Assembly: GCA_017613595.1 (NCBI GenBank)
Contig: JAGADM010000091.1
Coordinates: 1-7,747, forward strand
From: Lachnospiraceae bacterium
Lineage (GTDB): Bacteria; Bacillota_A; Clostridia; Lachnospirales; Lachnospiraceae
Direction of reading: 5' to 3'
DNA: 7,747 bases
A program made the translations under genes and the position numbers. Shown here one piece after another: positions 7,132 to 7,747 of the stretch. The notes under the pieces were generated by a model. It worked only from the letters and a program-made list of their open reading frames with translations. It had not been told where the DNA came from and made no database searches. Every line of letters begins with the position of its first letter. The stretch's first letter is position 1.

Positions 7132-7143
7132 GAGGTGAGAGTT

Positions 7144-7341
7144 ATGAAGGAAGCAATCCAGCCGAAGTACTATCAGGCAAAGGTTACCTGCAACTGCGGT
7201 AATGAATTCGTAACGGGATCGACCAAGTCTGAGATTCACGTGGAGATCTGCTCCAAGTGCCACGCTTTTTATACCGGCCAGAAGAAGGCTGCTAAGGCAC
7301 GCGGTGCGATTGAGAAGTTCAATAAGAAGTATGGTCTGTAA
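7144..7341 (+). CDS. rpmE: 50S ribosomal protein L31, zinc-binding type
   Basis: L31 is a small protein of the large ribosomal subunit that helps bridge it to the small subunit. The 65-residue protein is full length for the family. It carries the zinc ligands Cys16 and Cys18 (CNCG) and Cys36 and Cys39 (CSKCH), so it is the C+ form that is usually replaced by a cysteine-free paralogue under zinc starvation. The family segment FYTGQKK follows, then a basic tail. The ATG at 7144 has the ribosome site GAGGTGA five bases upstream; the in-frame GTG at 7135 lies within that site and is rejected. The gene has its own strong promoter and its own strong terminator, so it can be expressed as a single-gene transcript. 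Confidence 0.98.
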   Translation: MKEAIQPKYYQAKVTCNCGNEFVTGSTKSEIHVEICSKCHAFYTGQKKAAKARGAIEKFNKKYGL

Positions 7342-7376
7342 TCCGTAAAGGGATTCATGAATAAGACTTTTGGAAA

Positions 7377-7410
7377 GAGTTGAGGTATCCGTTATCTCAA
7401 CTCCTTTTTC
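7377..7410 (+). terminator. Strong intrinsic terminator of rpmE
   Basis: An 11-bp stem (7377-7387 with 7393-7403, one G-U pair) closes a 5-base loop, followed by CTTTTTC. It lies 36 bases after the rpmE stop and should end most rpmE transcripts, so the next gene depends on read-through or on its own promoter. Confidence 0.93.
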
Positions 7411-7482
7411 TATACGGAAAGATTGTTGACCTGCGGAAAGGGAAGCCTGACGGCTCCTTCAACAGGCAGACAGGGGGATGCG
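7411..7482 (+). promoter_or_regulatory. Upstream region of the DUF1385 gene
   Basis: A ribosome site AGGGGG at 7472-7477 lies five bases before the ATG at 7483. TTGACC at 7426-7431 resembles a -35 box but no matching -10 is seen 16-18 bases later. A tiny frame, ATG CGA TGA at 7478-7486, overlaps the true start by two bases. No clear promoter is recognised. Confidence 0.45.
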
Positions 7483-7747
7483 ATGAAGAATTCCGGAATC
7501 GGCGGTCAGGCCGTTATGGAAGGCGTAATGATGCGGAACAGGAACCGTTATGCGGTTGCGTGCCGTAAGCCGGACGGCGAGATCGTTGTGGATGTCAAGG
7601 AAACCCACAGCATAAGCGAGAAATACAGGTTTCTCGGCTGGCCTTTTCTTCGCGGCGCGGTAAATCTGATCGAGTCTATGGTAATCGGAATCAAGGCACT
7701 TACGTACTCGGCCGATTTCATCGATGACGGAGAGGACGATAAGAAAG
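7483..7747 (+). CDS. DUF1385 / YqhQ-like protein, N-terminal part (runs off the right edge)
   Basis: Only 88 codons are visible, ending without a stop. The start MKNSGIGGQAVMEGVMMR contains the GGQAV-EGVMMR signature that opens DUF1385 (YqhQ) proteins, and GWPFLRGAVNLIESM at 52-66 matches the next conserved block, with Arg57 and Gly58. The family is described as a predicted metal-dependent, membrane-associated protein; its biochemical role is not established. In many clostridia the gene stands between rpmE and prmC-prfA, and its position here just after rpmE fits that arrangement. The prediction is that prmC and prfA follow outside the window. Start chosen because the GGQAV block begins at residue 7 and a good ribosome site precedes it. 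Confidence 0.93.
   Translation, partial: MKNSGIGGQAVMEGVMMRNRNRYAVACRKPDGEIVVDVKETHSISEKYRFLGWPFLRGAVNLIESMVIGIKALTYSADFIDDGEDDKK

Noticed and set aside
7426..7454. Promoter for DUF1385 starting with TTGACC
   Set aside because: The expected -10 position is GC-rich and has no TATAAT-like sequence.

Overview
The window reads as chromosomal housekeeping DNA from a Gram-positive Clostridia-type bacterium (Bacillota), most likely in or near the Lachnospiraceae. That placement is inferred from protein character and gene order, not from a search. The RNA polymerase beta-prime subunit has the Firmicutes form, with no large trigger-loop insertion. Ribosomal protein L31 is the zinc-binding type. The order rho, rpmE, DUF1385 (YqhQ-like) resembles the rho-rpmE-DUF1385-prmC-prfA cluster common in clostridia. 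Shine-Dalgarno sites and intrinsic terminators are of ordinary Firmicutes type. All genes are on the plus strand.

Layout: (1) 1-2877 is the 3' two thirds of rpoC, open at the left edge and ending in a very acidic, phenylalanine-rich tail. (2) 2878-3126 is an intergenic stretch with two tandem hairpins, the second a good intrinsic terminator, and then a leader of about 160 nt before rho. (3) 3127-4785 is rho, with a roughly 140-residue repetitive Arg/Pro/Ala/Glu-rich insertion between its N-terminal helical domain and its RNA-binding domain. (4) 4846-5730 is a class I SAM-dependent methyltransferase of unknown substrate, and 5768-6952 is a membrane-anchored protein with about ten YD (Rhs-like) repeats. 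Both are closely spaced behind rho and probably co-transcribed with it. (5) A modest terminator at about 6961-6989 is followed by a strong sigma-A promoter with an extended -10, a structured leader, rpmE (L31) at 7144-7341, and a strong terminator at 7377-7410. (6) From 7483 to the right edge is the start of a DUF1385/YqhQ-like gene.

Functionally the window joins the transcription elongation machinery (RpoC), the termination factor Rho and a translation component (L31). Two accessory-looking genes, the methyltransferase and the YD-repeat protein, sit between rho and rpmE. No mobile element, CRISPR array, tRNA or rRNA was seen. I do not see a clear new system. The points most worth a second look are the rpoC acidic tail, the repetitive Rho insertion, the rpoC-rho junction, the two accessory genes behind rho, and the rpmE leader RNA.
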